Assembly (NCBI GenBank): GCA_002314835.1
Contig: DCHM01000022.1
Location: 62,008 to 71,958 of the forward strand
DNA from: Clostridiales bacterium UBA1752
GTDB lineage: Bacteria > Bacillota > Clostridia > Oscillospirales > CAG-382
Length of the DNA stretch: 9,951 nucleotides
Direction of reading: 5' to 3'
Part shown: piece by piece, positions 1 to 5,894 of the stretch
Numbering within the stretch: position 1 is the first letter of the stretch
How the letters are laid out: every line of letters starts with the position of its first letter
Notes under the pieces: generated by a model
What the model saw: the letters and a program-made list of their open reading frames with translations, nothing else
Database searches by the model: none
Told to the model about the DNA's origin: nothing
Made by a program: the position numbers and the translations under genes

Positions 1-837
1 GGCGCAAACGAAGAAAAAGCTAACCTCGCTATCCCCGAAGACGGCTTTGTAGTTGTTGCTCACAAAGACAACCCCATGACTGCTAAGCTCGCTAAGGTTA
101 CCGAAGGCATGCTCCTCGTTCCTAACGGCATTCCTACCTACGGCCTCGAAGAGACCATCTCCAAGGCAACTACCGCTCCCACCATCGACGGTGAAGTCAG
201 CGCTCTTGAATACGGCAATGCTCTCTGGGTTGTTGATGAAACCAACAAGTTCTGGGCATACTCTGACTTTGTAGAAGGCGAATACTACGCAACTGCAGAA
301 GTTTACATGACCTACGACGATGATAAGCTCTATGTTGGCGTTGTCGTTGACTCTCCTTACCACCATTGCCCTCTTACCGCTGGTGGCGCATCCGGCATGT
401 GGGCATACGAGTGCATCCAGGTTAACGTCGGCTCCATCGCTCCCGATGACGAGCTCATGGCTAAGAACTTTGACTGGAACCTCAATCCTTATCTCGGTTC
501 TCAAAAGATCTTTACTCAGCTCGGCTTTGGCGTAAGCTCTACTGACGGCACACCCATATCCTGCGCTTGGATCGGCAACACCCTTATGAAGTATGATTAC
601 GTCGGCAAGCGTGATAAAGAAAACGAAAAGACCGTTTACGAATTTGCTATCGATTGGGACCAAATCGGCGGCGGCGACTATGTATGCTCCGGCGAAACCG
701 GTTCTGCATTCAGCTTTGCTGTTTCTGTAAACTCCACCAACGAGAAGTCCGGCTGGAGAAACATCTTTATGCGTAACGGCGGCGGCATCATTGGCAGAAA
801 CGACTTCTCCAAGTCCGCAAAGATCATTCTCGGCTAA
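1..837 (+). CDS. Carbohydrate-binding CBM9/DOMON-like protein, 3' part (5' end outside window)
   Basis: The reading frame is open from base 1 to the TAA at 835-837, giving 278 residues with no start in view. The first in-frame ATG (76) has no ribosome binding site and lies within continuous coding sequence, so the gene enters from the left. Residues about 58-278 look like a family 9 carbohydrate-binding (DOMON-type beta-sandwich) module: an opening APTIDGEVSALEYG motif, then alternating strands such as LYVGVVVD, and a closing FSFAVSVNSTNE with a following GWRNIF. The family binds glycans or sugars, usually as part of a secreted or cell-surface protein; no catalytic domain is visible here. The short N-terminal stretch (LAIPEDGFVVVAH) probably ends another extracellular domain that I cannot name. 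Codons strongly favour GCT, AAG, CTC, AAC and GGC compared with most neighbours, which suggests high expression. A sugar isomerase follows after 22 bases. The module call is moderate, the coding call is firm. Confidence 0.75.
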   Translation, partial: GANEEKANLAIPEDGFVVVAHKDNPMTAKLAKVTEGMLLVPNGIPTYGLEETISKATTAPTIDGEVSALEYGNALWVVDETNKFWAYSDFVEGEYYATAEVYMTYDDDKLYVGVVVDSPYHHCPLTAGGASGMWAYECIQVNVGSIAPDDELMAKNFDWNLNPYLGSQKIFTQLGFGVSSTDGTPISCAWIGNTLMKYDYVGKRDKENEKTVYEFAIDWDQIGGGDYVCSGETGSAFSFAVSVNSTNEKSGWRNIFMRNGGGIIGRNDFSKSAKIILG

Positions 838-859
838 TTAATTATTTAGGAGACATACA

Positions 860-1729
860 ATGAAAGTTGGAGTTAGCCTTTATAGCTTCCACGATTATTG
901 CAATCCCGACAAGCTCGGCGTTAAAGGTTGCATTGACAAGGTAAAAGAGCTCGGCGGTGAGGGTGTTGACTTTGTAGAAGGTCCTCACTTTGATACCCAA
1001 GAGCAGTATGTAGCATACGCCAAGGATATCGGCGATTACTGCAAAAAGGTTGGCATAGAGGCTTGCTGCTTCTGTGTAGGCAGTGACTTTCTCAATGGCT
1101 GCGGGGGAGACCTCGACGCCGAGATAGAGAGAGTCAAAAAGCTCGTTGACGTTGCTGCGGCTTACGGCTGCAAGTTTATGCGTCACGACGCTACTCCGGG
1201 ATATCCTGCATCAGTCAAGACACTCCGCTCTTTTGACGCGGTACTGCCGAGGCTCGTAAAAGCCTACAAGGCGGTCACAGAGTACGCCAAGACCAAGGGC
1301 GTCAAGACTTGTATGGAAAATCACGGCTTCTTTGCTCAAGACCCTCTGAGAGTTGAAAAACTCGTCAACGCCGTCGGCGACGAAAACTTTGGTTTGCTCG
1401 TCGATATGGGCAACTTTGCCTGCGCTGATGTTGATAACGCTATTGCAGTCGGTATGTGCGCACCTTACGCTATACACGCTCATGCAAAAGACTTTCACAT
1501 CAAGTCCGGCAAAGAGGATAACCCCGGTGACGGTTGGTTCCAGTCCAGAGCTTGCAACTATCTGCGCGGCGCTATCATAGGTCACGGCAACGTGCCCATC
1601 AGACAGTGCATTAACGCGTTTAAGCGCGCAGGCTACGACGGTTATCTCATGATAGAGTTTGAGGGAATGGAAGACCCGATAAAGGGCATTTCCATCGGCA
1701 TCAACAACTTAAAGAGATTTATCGGCTAA
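860..1729 (+). CDS. Sugar isomerase/epimerase, xylose-isomerase-like TIM barrel (AP endonuclease 2 family)
   Basis: This 289-residue cytoplasmic protein belongs to the sugar phosphate isomerase/epimerase superfamily, which uses one divalent metal to isomerise or epimerise sugars, keto-inositols or related compounds. The expected metal ligands are visible: E153 in CMENHGFF, D182 in LLVDMGNF, H208 in HAHAKDFH and E266 in LMIEFEG, spaced as in IolE and tagatose-epimerase relatives. The N-terminus MKVGVSLYSF is the usual first barrel strand, and the length is typical. AGGAGA at 848-853 sits six bases before the ATG, which fixes the start. The gene lies 22 bases after the carbohydrate-binding gene and ends just before a terminator, so the two are probably co-transcribed and may act on the same sugar source. 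The substrate cannot be told from sequence; glycoside 3-oxidation pathway enzymes also belong here. The fold is near certain, the specificity unknown. Confidence 0.88.
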   Translation: MKVGVSLYSFHDYCNPDKLGVKGCIDKVKELGGEGVDFVEGPHFDTQEQYVAYAKDIGDYCKKVGIEACCFCVGSDFLNGCGGDLDAEIERVKKLVDVAAAYGCKFMRHDATPGYPASVKTLRSFDAVLPRLVKAYKAVTEYAKTKGVKTCMENHGFFAQDPLRVEKLVNAVGDENFGLLVDMGNFACADVDNAIAVGMCAPYAIHAHAKDFHIKSGKEDNPGDGWFQSRACNYLRGAIIGHGNVPIRQCINAFKRAGYDGYLMIEFEGMEDPIKGISIGINNLKRFIG

Positions 1730-1742
1730 AGACAAAAAAGTT

Positions 1743-1776
1743 TACAGGGTGCAAAATCTTTGCACCCTGTATTTTT
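1743..1776 (+). terminator. Rho-independent terminator after the isomerase gene
   Basis: A perfect 13-bp stem pairs 1743-1755 (TACAGGGTGCAAA) with 1759-1771, leaving a three-base loop ATC, followed by TTTTT at 1772-1776. It lies 13 bases after the isomerase stop. Only nine bases separate its stem from the -35 box of the next operon, so the two transcription units are tightly insulated. Confidence 0.92.
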
Positions 1777-1779
1777 CTA

Positions 1780-1808
1780 TTGATTTATTGCAATTTTTGT
1801 GTTAAAAT
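1780..1808 (+). promoter_or_regulatory. Strong sigma-A-type extended -10 promoter for the four-gene operon
   Basis: The -35 box is TTGATT (1780-1785), followed by a 17-base spacer and the -10 box TAAAAT (1803-1808). It is preceded by TGTGT (1798-1802), which matches the TRTGn -16 element of Gram-positive promoters. The nagB promoter has nearly the same core: TTGTGyTAAAATCA occurs in both. The expected transcription start, six to eight bases after the -10 box, falls at about 1815-1816, on or next to the ATG of the first gene. Confidence 0.8.
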
Positions 1809-1815
1809 CACAGAT

Positions 1816-2388
1816 ATGAAAAAGCAAAAGCTGTTAAAAGTATTTATTATAGTCGTGGCATCGCTCGCGGTGCTTTATTTGCTCACTCTCGCTTTGCCTC
1901 TGATTTACGATATGGTTAAGTATAGAGCCCCCGAGGTTTCGATAGATTATTCCGAGACCGAATCTACCTTTGACTTTGGTTATCAATCTCTCGACCGCAG
2001 TATATACTATACAGTGTACGGTGATACCGAGGTAATAAATCCCGATTGTCCCGACGAGCTCGGGGACGAAGCGGAGTTTTTTTATCGCTTTATGACTTCG
2101 CTAATTGACGGAGACGCGGATGCGTATAGAGCGTGTTTTACAGACGGCTATCTGGCAGACAACGAGCTGCCCGATAGGTTTGCTTGTCAAAAGCTGTATG
2201 ACGTTTCGGTTACACTTTACTCAAAGTCAGTCGAAGATAACGTGGCAAACTCTATTTACATAGTCAGATTTAAGATTTATAAGAATGACGGCTCGCTGTT
2301 TAACGTTAACAGCGACATCACATATACAACCTGTTTTAAGCTCAAAAACTGCTTGATAGACAGCGTACTCGAATATAAGGTGAAATAA
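1816..2388 (+). CDS. Membrane-anchored protein of unknown function, first gene of the cysE operon
   Basis: I do not recognise this 190-residue protein. It begins MKKQKLLKVF, has one hydrophobic segment at about residues 8-30 (a signal anchor or uncleaved signal peptide), and a soluble, acidic domain of about 160 residues predicted outside the cell. The motif EFFYRFMTSLIDGDADAYRA followed by alternating strands resembles small NTF2-like or SnoaL-like cone folds, but this is only a guess from pattern. A TTG at 1780 is in frame but is part of the -35 box, so the ATG at 1816 is chosen. No ribosome binding site precedes it, and the promoter -10 box ends only seven bases upstream, which points to a leaderless message. 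Its stop is one base before the cysE start, so translation of the two is probably coupled. The coding call is firm; the function is open. Confidence 0.8.
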   Translation: MKKQKLLKVFIIVVASLAVLYLLTLALPLIYDMVKYRAPEVSIDYSETESTFDFGYQSLDRSIYYTVYGDTEVINPDCPDELGDEAEFFYRFMTSLIDGDADAYRACFTDGYLADNELPDRFACQKLYDVSVTLYSKSVEDNVANSIYIVRFKIYKNDGSLFNVNSDITYTTCFKLKNCLIDSVLEYKVK

Positions 2389-2389
2389 T

Positions 2390-3106
2390 ATGGATAAAAC
2401 TACAAAGATTGAAATCGAGATTATCGACAGGCTCGGCGAGGGCTTTAAGCTGATGCTCGATAAGTGCAAGCAAAAAGATAAAATAGTAAAGCTCATAAAG
2501 GACGACGTTGACGGCATACTCGAGCGAGACCCGGCGGCACGCACTGCGGCTGAGGTATTGCTATTGTATCCCGGGCTGCACGCCGTTATCGCTCACCGCA
2601 TTGCGCACGCTTTGTATAAACAAAAACTTTATTTCTGCGCCCGTGCAGTCAGCCAGCTTGCACGCACTCTCACAGGCATTGAGATTCACCCTGCGGCTCA
2701 GATAGGCAAGCGGCTGTTTATAGATCACGGTGCAGCGGTAGTCATTGGCGAAACGGCTGTTATAGGCGATAATTGCACTATATATCAGGGCGCTACTCTC
2801 GGAGGCACAGGCAAGCACACGGGTAAGCGCCATCCCACGCTGGGTAATAACGTCATGATAGGCGCAGGTGCCAAGGTTCTCGGGCCGTTTACCGTAGGCG
2901 ATAACGCAAAGGTGGCCGCAGGCGCGGTGGTTTTGCAAGCGGTACCTGCAGGCGCGACAGCAGTTGGCATACCTGCTCACATAGTCGGCAATAAATCAAA
3001 GGCCGAACAGCTCGATCAAGTTAACATTCCCGACCCGATAGCACAGGAAATCTCCCGCCTCGAAGAGCGCATCAAGGCACTTGAAGCCGAAAGGAATAAC
3101 AAATGA
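2390..3106 (+). CDS. cysE: Serine O-acetyltransferase
   Basis: This cytoplasmic enzyme moves acetyl from acetyl-CoA to L-serine, making O-acetylserine, the precursor for cysteine synthase. The 238 residues show an N-terminal helical domain (DPAARTAAEVLLLYPGLHA, residues 47-65) then a left-handed beta-helix of hexapeptide repeats (about 98-200). Catalytic D112-H113 sits in LFIDHG, H148 in KRHPT, and TLGGTGKHTGKR matches the CoA-binding region. Residues 215-236 (QEISRLEERIKALEAER) look like a short coiled coil. AAGGTGA at 2377-2383, six bases before the ATG, supports this start, which leaves about 28-34 residues (many K/E/D) ahead of the point where Bacillus CysE begins; a later ATG at 2453 is possible. 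The gap to the previous gene is one base, and its TGA overlaps the next ATG (ATGA). No T-box is seen upstream, unlike many Bacillota cysE genes. Confidence 0.95.
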   Translation: MDKTTKIEIEIIDRLGEGFKLMLDKCKQKDKIVKLIKDDVDGILERDPAARTAAEVLLLYPGLHAVIAHRIAHALYKQKLYFCARAVSQLARTLTGIEIHPAAQIGKRLFIDHGAAVVIGETAVIGDNCTIYQGATLGGTGKHTGKRHPTLGNNVMIGAGAKVLGPFTVGDNAKVAAGAVVLQAVPAGATAVGIPAHIVGNKSKAEQLDQVNIPDPIAQEISRLEERIKALEAERNNK

Positions 3107-4107
3107 AAAACAAAGGTCTCGCTTTTGTCGGTTACGCCATACTCCTCGCAGGTATTTTGCTCATCGGATACGCCATCGGCACGTTTGGCAAGACTATTAC
3201 GATAGAAGTAAACACCTCGAGAGAGGCTTCGGACGCCAGCGACGAATCGCAGTCTGTCAAGGGCGATGATAATCAAGAGTATATCGCCGATACCGAGTAC
3301 AAAAGCATCAATATTTTGTCCTCGTCTGCAGTCACGTACGACTTTAGCTCGGGCGGTTATAAGCTGCTCAAAAACAGCACTACCGAGTATTCGACAGGCG
3401 CGTTTAACCTTTTGGTTACTGCTCTCGTCACTATCGAAAAATTAGGTCCCGAATATTCTTTTGCCGTCGGCAACGAGCTGTCTATATTGCCTAACGAGGT
3501 AAACCTCGCAGGACTGCAAAAGGGCGATAGCCTTTCTATGACTATGATGCTCGACGCCTTGCTCGTAGCAGGCGGTGCAGACGCCGCTTATACTATGGCG
3601 GTTACTACCGCAAGAGCCGTTGCAGGCGACCCTGCGATGGACGACAGACTCGCCATTGCGTCGTTTGTTTCGATGATGAATACCTACAAAAAGTCGCTGT
3701 CGATGAATTCTACCAACTTTGTCAACCCCGACGGCAGCTACGACCTGCATCAGACGACTACCGCGGCAGATATATGCAAATGCGCTATCAAGGCAATGAG
3801 CGTAACCGAAATAATGAATGCCGTCTCAAAAAAGGCCGTTACCCACACGTTTAACAACGGCAGACAGGTCACATTCAAAAGCAATAACAAGCTACTCGAT
3901 TCGAGCTATACGGCACAATATTTCAATTATGCAAACGGTATGCTCTATTGGCAGCTTTCCGATACCGTAAACTGCCTTATCGCCACTGCCTCTATCAAGG
4001 GCAGTGAGACCGTCTCGGTTTTGCTCGGCGGCGAAAAAATCAACGACGTTTATACCGACGCGATAGAGCTGTTTTATCCTACTTTGCAAAAAGCTGTTTT
4101 GAATTAA
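3103..4107 (+). CDS. Catalytically inactive D-alanyl-D-alanine carboxypeptidase (S11) homolog, membrane-anchored
   Basis: A hydrophobic segment at residues 5-28 anchors or exports this 334-residue protein, followed by an acidic, Ser/Asp-rich linker (38-58). Residues about 70-334 have the peptidase S11 (DacA-type) scaffold: TALVTIEKLG after the first motif, LLVAGGADAAY, MNSTNFVNPDGSYDLHQTT, NNKLL and NCLIATASIKG. The three active-site motifs are all lost. The SxxK box (normally PASTTK before TALV) reads AFNL at 100-103, SxN reads GGA at 157-159, and KTG reads LYW at 281-283. The enzyme should therefore have no carboxypeptidase activity; a role in binding peptidoglycan or a partner is inferred. 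The open frame is intact with a good ribosome binding site (AAGGA, 3091-3095) and an ATGA overlap with cysE, so it does not look like a decaying pseudogene. The fold assignment rests on family motifs recalled from knowledge, not a search. Confidence 0.82.
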   Translation: MKNKGLAFVGYAILLAGILLIGYAIGTFGKTITIEVNTSREASDASDESQSVKGDDNQEYIADTEYKSINILSSSAVTYDFSSGGYKLLKNSTTEYSTGAFNLLVTALVTIEKLGPEYSFAVGNELSILPNEVNLAGLQKGDSLSMTMMLDALLVAGGADAAYTMAVTTARAVAGDPAMDDRLAIASFVSMMNTYKKSLSMNSTNFVNPDGSYDLHQTTTAADICKCAIKAMSVTEIMNAVSKKAVTHTFNNGRQVTFKSNNKLLDSSYTAQYFNYANGMLYWQLSDTVNCLIATASIKGSETVSVLLGGEKINDVYTDAIELFYPTLQKAVLN

Positions 4108-4122
4108 GGAGATGAGTTTATC
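4106..4122 (+). promoter_or_regulatory. Ribosome binding site pointing to an ATC start codon
   Basis: AAGGAG at 4106-4111 overlaps the stop of the previous gene and is eight bases from ATC at 4120-4122, a normal Shine-Dalgarno distance. The only nearby ATG (4112) touches the AAGGAG directly, which is too close, and opens just a ten-codon frame ending at 4144. No ATG, GTG or TTG lies in the transporter frame between the upstream stop and GTG 4198. Confidence 0.6.
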
Positions 4123-5007
4123 AAAACTCAGAGAAACATTTTAATAGCGTTTATACTTAACCTGTCTTTTGCGGTTTTTGAGTTTTTTGGCGGCCTTGTG
4201 ACAAACTCGGTCGCTATTTTGTCTGATTCGATACACGACGTCGGTGACGCCGCGTCTATCGGCATTTCGTATTTTCTCGAAAAAAAGAGCCGCAAAAAAG
4301 CCGACGCAAAACACACGTACGGCTATATAAGATATTCGGTTTTGGGCGGAGTTATCACCACGGTTATACTGATGGTAGGCTCTGTGCTAGTGATAATAAG
4401 CGCAGTCAAGCGCCTCGTTGCTCCTACGCAGATAAATTATGACAAAATGATAGTCTTTGCCGTCGTCGGAGTAGTGCTTAACCTCGTTGCCGCGTGTGTG
4501 ACTCGCGAAGGCGATTCGATAAATCAAAAATCTGTTAACCTCCACATGCTCGAGGACGTCCTCGGGTGGATAGTTGTTTTGGTAGGCGCGGTCGTTATGC
4601 GTTTTACCGATATATGCATTATTGACCCGCTGATGAGCATAGGCGTATCGGTATTTATTTTGATAAATACGTTTAAAAACCTCGGTGCGGTGCTTGATAT
4701 TTTCCTCGAAAAAACTCCGCACGGCGTTGATATAGACGTGATGAAGCAGACCTTGATGGAAATAGAAGGCATCGACGACGTACATCATATTCACGTTTGG
4801 AGCATCGACGGGTATAACAATTACGCTACAATGCACATCGTGACAAAGCTTGCAGACGCCACTGTATTAAAAGAGGCGGCAAGGCAGGCACTGTTGACGT
4901 TCAACGTCTGCCACACCGTTATCGAGACCGAATACGAGTCCTGTGATTGCACCGAGTGCGAGACTCATTTTGACACTCACAAAGTTCATCATCACCATCA
5001 CCATTAA
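4120..5007 (+). CDS. Cation diffusion facilitator (zinc-type metal efflux), apparent ATC start
   Basis: Inner-membrane metal/proton antiporter of the CDF family, 295 residues when started at ATC 4120. The N-terminus then reads KTQRNILIAFILNLSFAVFE, the normal first helix of clostridial relatives; starting at the first standard codon (GTG 4198) would delete that helix and has no ribosome binding site. Metal site residues are H39 and D43 (HDVGD, second helix) and H142 and D146 (HMLED, fifth helix). This two-His two-Asp set is typical of zinc-selecting members. Six membrane segments are followed by a cytoplasmic domain (HHIHVWSIDG, about 222-231) and a tail rich in Cys and His (CDCTEC, then six consecutive His at the end), likely a metal-binding tail. 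It is the last gene of the operon, starting 12 bases after the S11-like gene, and is followed at once by a terminator. ATC may instead be a point mutation or sequence error of ATG. Confidence 0.85.
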   Translation: MKTQRNILIAFILNLSFAVFEFFGGLVTNSVAILSDSIHDVGDAASIGISYFLEKKSRKKADAKHTYGYIRYSVLGGVITTVILMVGSVLVIISAVKRLVAPTQINYDKMIVFAVVGVVLNLVAACVTREGDSINQKSVNLHMLEDVLGWIVVLVGAVVMRFTDICIIDPLMSIGVSVFILINTFKNLGAVLDIFLEKTPHGVDIDVMKQTLMEIEGIDDVHHIHVWSIDGYNNYATMHIVTKLADATVLKEAARQALLTFNVCHTVIETEYESCDCTECETHFDTHKVHHHHHH

Positions 5008-5033
5008 AAAAGGAGCCTTTGCGGCTCCTTTTT
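5007..5033. terminator. Bidirectional terminator between the CDF gene and nagB
   Basis: An 11-bp stem pairs AAAAAGGAGCC (5007-5017) with GGCTCCTTTTT (5023-5033) around the loop TTTGC. The T run ends the plus-strand operon, and the A run (5006-5011) becomes a U run for minus-strand nagB transcription. It begins in the last base of the CDF stop codon and ends 12 bases from the nagB stop. Confidence 0.92.
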
Positions 5034-5045
5034 GAGTTGTAATGA

Positions 5046-5768
5046 TTAGCCTTCGTATGCAGCCTTATCAACGATAAGGGTTACGTCTGCGTGTGCGAGC
5101 AGGAGAGTGCCAGGGCACATAGTGGTGATACGACCTGCGAGCATCTTTTCGATAACGGGGTGCTTAACTTTGCCGTTAGCGAGTACGATAATCTTGCGAG
5201 CCTTCATGATAGAGCCGATACCCATGGTAACTGCGTGGGTAGGAACGTCAGCCTTGCTTGCAAAGAATCTTGCGTTAGCGTTGATAGTGCTCTCTGTGAG
5301 CGAAGTCTTGTGAGTGCCTGCGTAAAGCTCTGCTTCGGGCTCGTTGAATGCGATGTGTCCGTTGGGACCAAGGCCGAGAACCTGCAGGTCGATGCCGCCG
5401 GCTGCTTCGATAGCCTCGTCATAAGCTTTGCCCATAGCGTCGGGGTCAGCGGCGAGACCGTCGGGTACGTGAGTCTTTGACTTGTCGATATCGACGTTGT
5501 CAAAGAGGTTATGATTCATAAAATAGCGGTAGCTCTGGTCGTGGTCTGGAGCGAGGGGATAATACTCGTCGAGGTTGTAGCTGGTGACATCCTTAAAAGT
5601 GATTTCGCCTGCCTTGTTCATACGAGCGAGCTCCTGATACATGCCAACGGGGGTAGAACCGGTAGCGAGACCGAGTACGCACTTGGGTTTGGATTTGAGC
5701 AGTGCGGCGATTATATCTGCACCGGCTTTGCTCATCTCTTCGTAGTTTTCACAAACGATAAGTTTCAT
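5046..5768 (-). CDS. nagB: Glucosamine-6-phosphate deaminase
   Basis: This cytoplasmic enzyme converts glucosamine 6-phosphate to fructose 6-phosphate and ammonia, the last step that takes amino sugars into glycolysis. At 240 residues it matches the short Bacillus-type enzyme. Key residues are in register: GLATGSTPVGMY phosphate loop (33-44), D67 in NLDEYYPL, and N136, H138 and E143 in GLGPNGHIAFNEP. The C-terminal ITTMCPGTLLLAHADVTLIVD differs from the usual PASxLQ-H-N form, a mild variation. GGAGG lies six bases before the ATG and the promoter is about 30 bases upstream. It stands alone: no nagA deacetylase or phosphotransferase gene adjoins it, and it is convergent with the CDF operon. Codons resemble those of the highly expressed first gene. 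No allosteric insert typical of the longer E. coli enzyme is evident. Identification is firm. Confidence 0.97.
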   Translation of the reverse strand: MKLIVCENYEEMSKAGADIIAALLKSKPKCVLGLATGSTPVGMYQELARMNKAGEITFKDVTSYNLDEYYPLAPDHDQSYRYFMNHNLFDNVDIDKSKTHVPDGLAADPDAMGKAYDEAIEAAGGIDLQVLGLGPNGHIAFNEPEAELYAGTHKTSLTESTINANARFFASKADVPTHAVTMGIGSIMKARKIIVLANGKVKHPVIEKMLAGRITTMCPGTLLLAHADVTLIVDKAAYEG

Positions 5769-5797
5769 AATATGCCTCCATAATTATTGTTTATCTG

Positions 5798-5826
5798 ATT
5801 TTAGCACAATTATCTTACAATATCAA
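5798..5826 (-). promoter_or_regulatory. Promoter for nagB
   Basis: On the minus strand the -35 box is TTGATA (5821-5826), then 17 bases, then TAAAAT (5798-5803) with a TGTGC element just before it. The predicted start is near 5791, giving a leader of about 23 bases that contains the nagB GGAGG. One copy of a 13-bp repeat (5808-5820) lies in the spacer. Confidence 0.8.
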
Positions 5827-5852
5827 TACTTACACACAAAATTATCTTGCAA
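5808..5852. repeat. 13-bp direct repeat in the divergent promoter region, possible operator
   Basis: AATTATCTTACAA (5808-5820) recurs as AATTATCTTGCAA (5840-5852), one mismatch, with starts 32 bases apart, about three helical turns. The first copy lies between the -10 and -35 boxes of nagB; the second covers the -35 box of the homocysteine methyltransferase promoter. The region is AT-rich, so chance is possible, but the placement would suit one regulator acting on both genes. Confidence 0.4.
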
Positions 5853-5874
5853 AAATTAAAGAGTGTAGTATAAT
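5847..5874 (+). promoter_or_regulatory. Promoter for the homocysteine methyltransferase operon
   Basis: TTGCAA (5847-5852), a 16-base spacer, then a perfect TATAAT (5869-5874). The expected start is near 5881, just ahead of GGAGG at 5882-5886. The leader is only about 14 bases, leaving no room for a SAM riboswitch or T-box, which often control methionine genes in Bacillota. Confidence 0.75.
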
Positions 5875-5894
5875 ATTTTATGGAGGAAATCACT

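Noticed and set aside
76..78. ATG at 76 as the start of the first gene
   Set aside because: The frame is open to base 1, there is no ribosome binding site before this ATG, and the preceding codons read as normal protein in the same codon style. The gene is truncated by the window edge.
842..1186. Antisense ORFs over strong genes (for example 842-1186, 3442-3750 and 7120-7485 on the minus strand)
   Set aside because: They lie opposite genes with clear family motifs, lack ribosome binding sites, and their composition fits mirrored codon bias.
1780..1815. In-frame TTG at 1780 as a start for the first operon gene
   Set aside because: The TTG is the -35 box of the promoter and would not be transcribed. 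The residues it would add look like no signal anchor, whereas MKKQKLLKVF from 1816 does.
4112..4144. Ten-codon ORF (ATG 4112) as a leader peptide for the CDF gene
   Set aside because: Its ATG directly abuts the AAGGAG, which is too close for normal initiation. The peptide has no attenuator-like features, and the longer frame from ATC has the correct spacing.
4198..4200. GTG 4198 as the true CDF start
   Set aside because: It would remove the first membrane helix, has no ribosome binding site, and family-like sequence continues upstream in the same frame.
4987..5004. Hexahistidine codons as a sign of cloning-vector contamination
   Set aside because: They are continuous with a natural Cys/His-rich tail, followed by a native bidirectional terminator and an ordinary chromosomal gene, with no vector sequence.
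5880..5882. ATG 5880 as the start of the homocysteine methyltransferase
   Set aside because: It lies at or before the predicted transcription start and ahead of GGAGG. The ATG at 5895 has correct spacing.
5769..5894. Riboswitch or T-box in the nagB/methyltransferase intergenic region
   Set aside because: Both leaders are under about 30 bases once the promoters are placed, too short for a SAM, T-box or GlmS-type element. No matching structure was seen.
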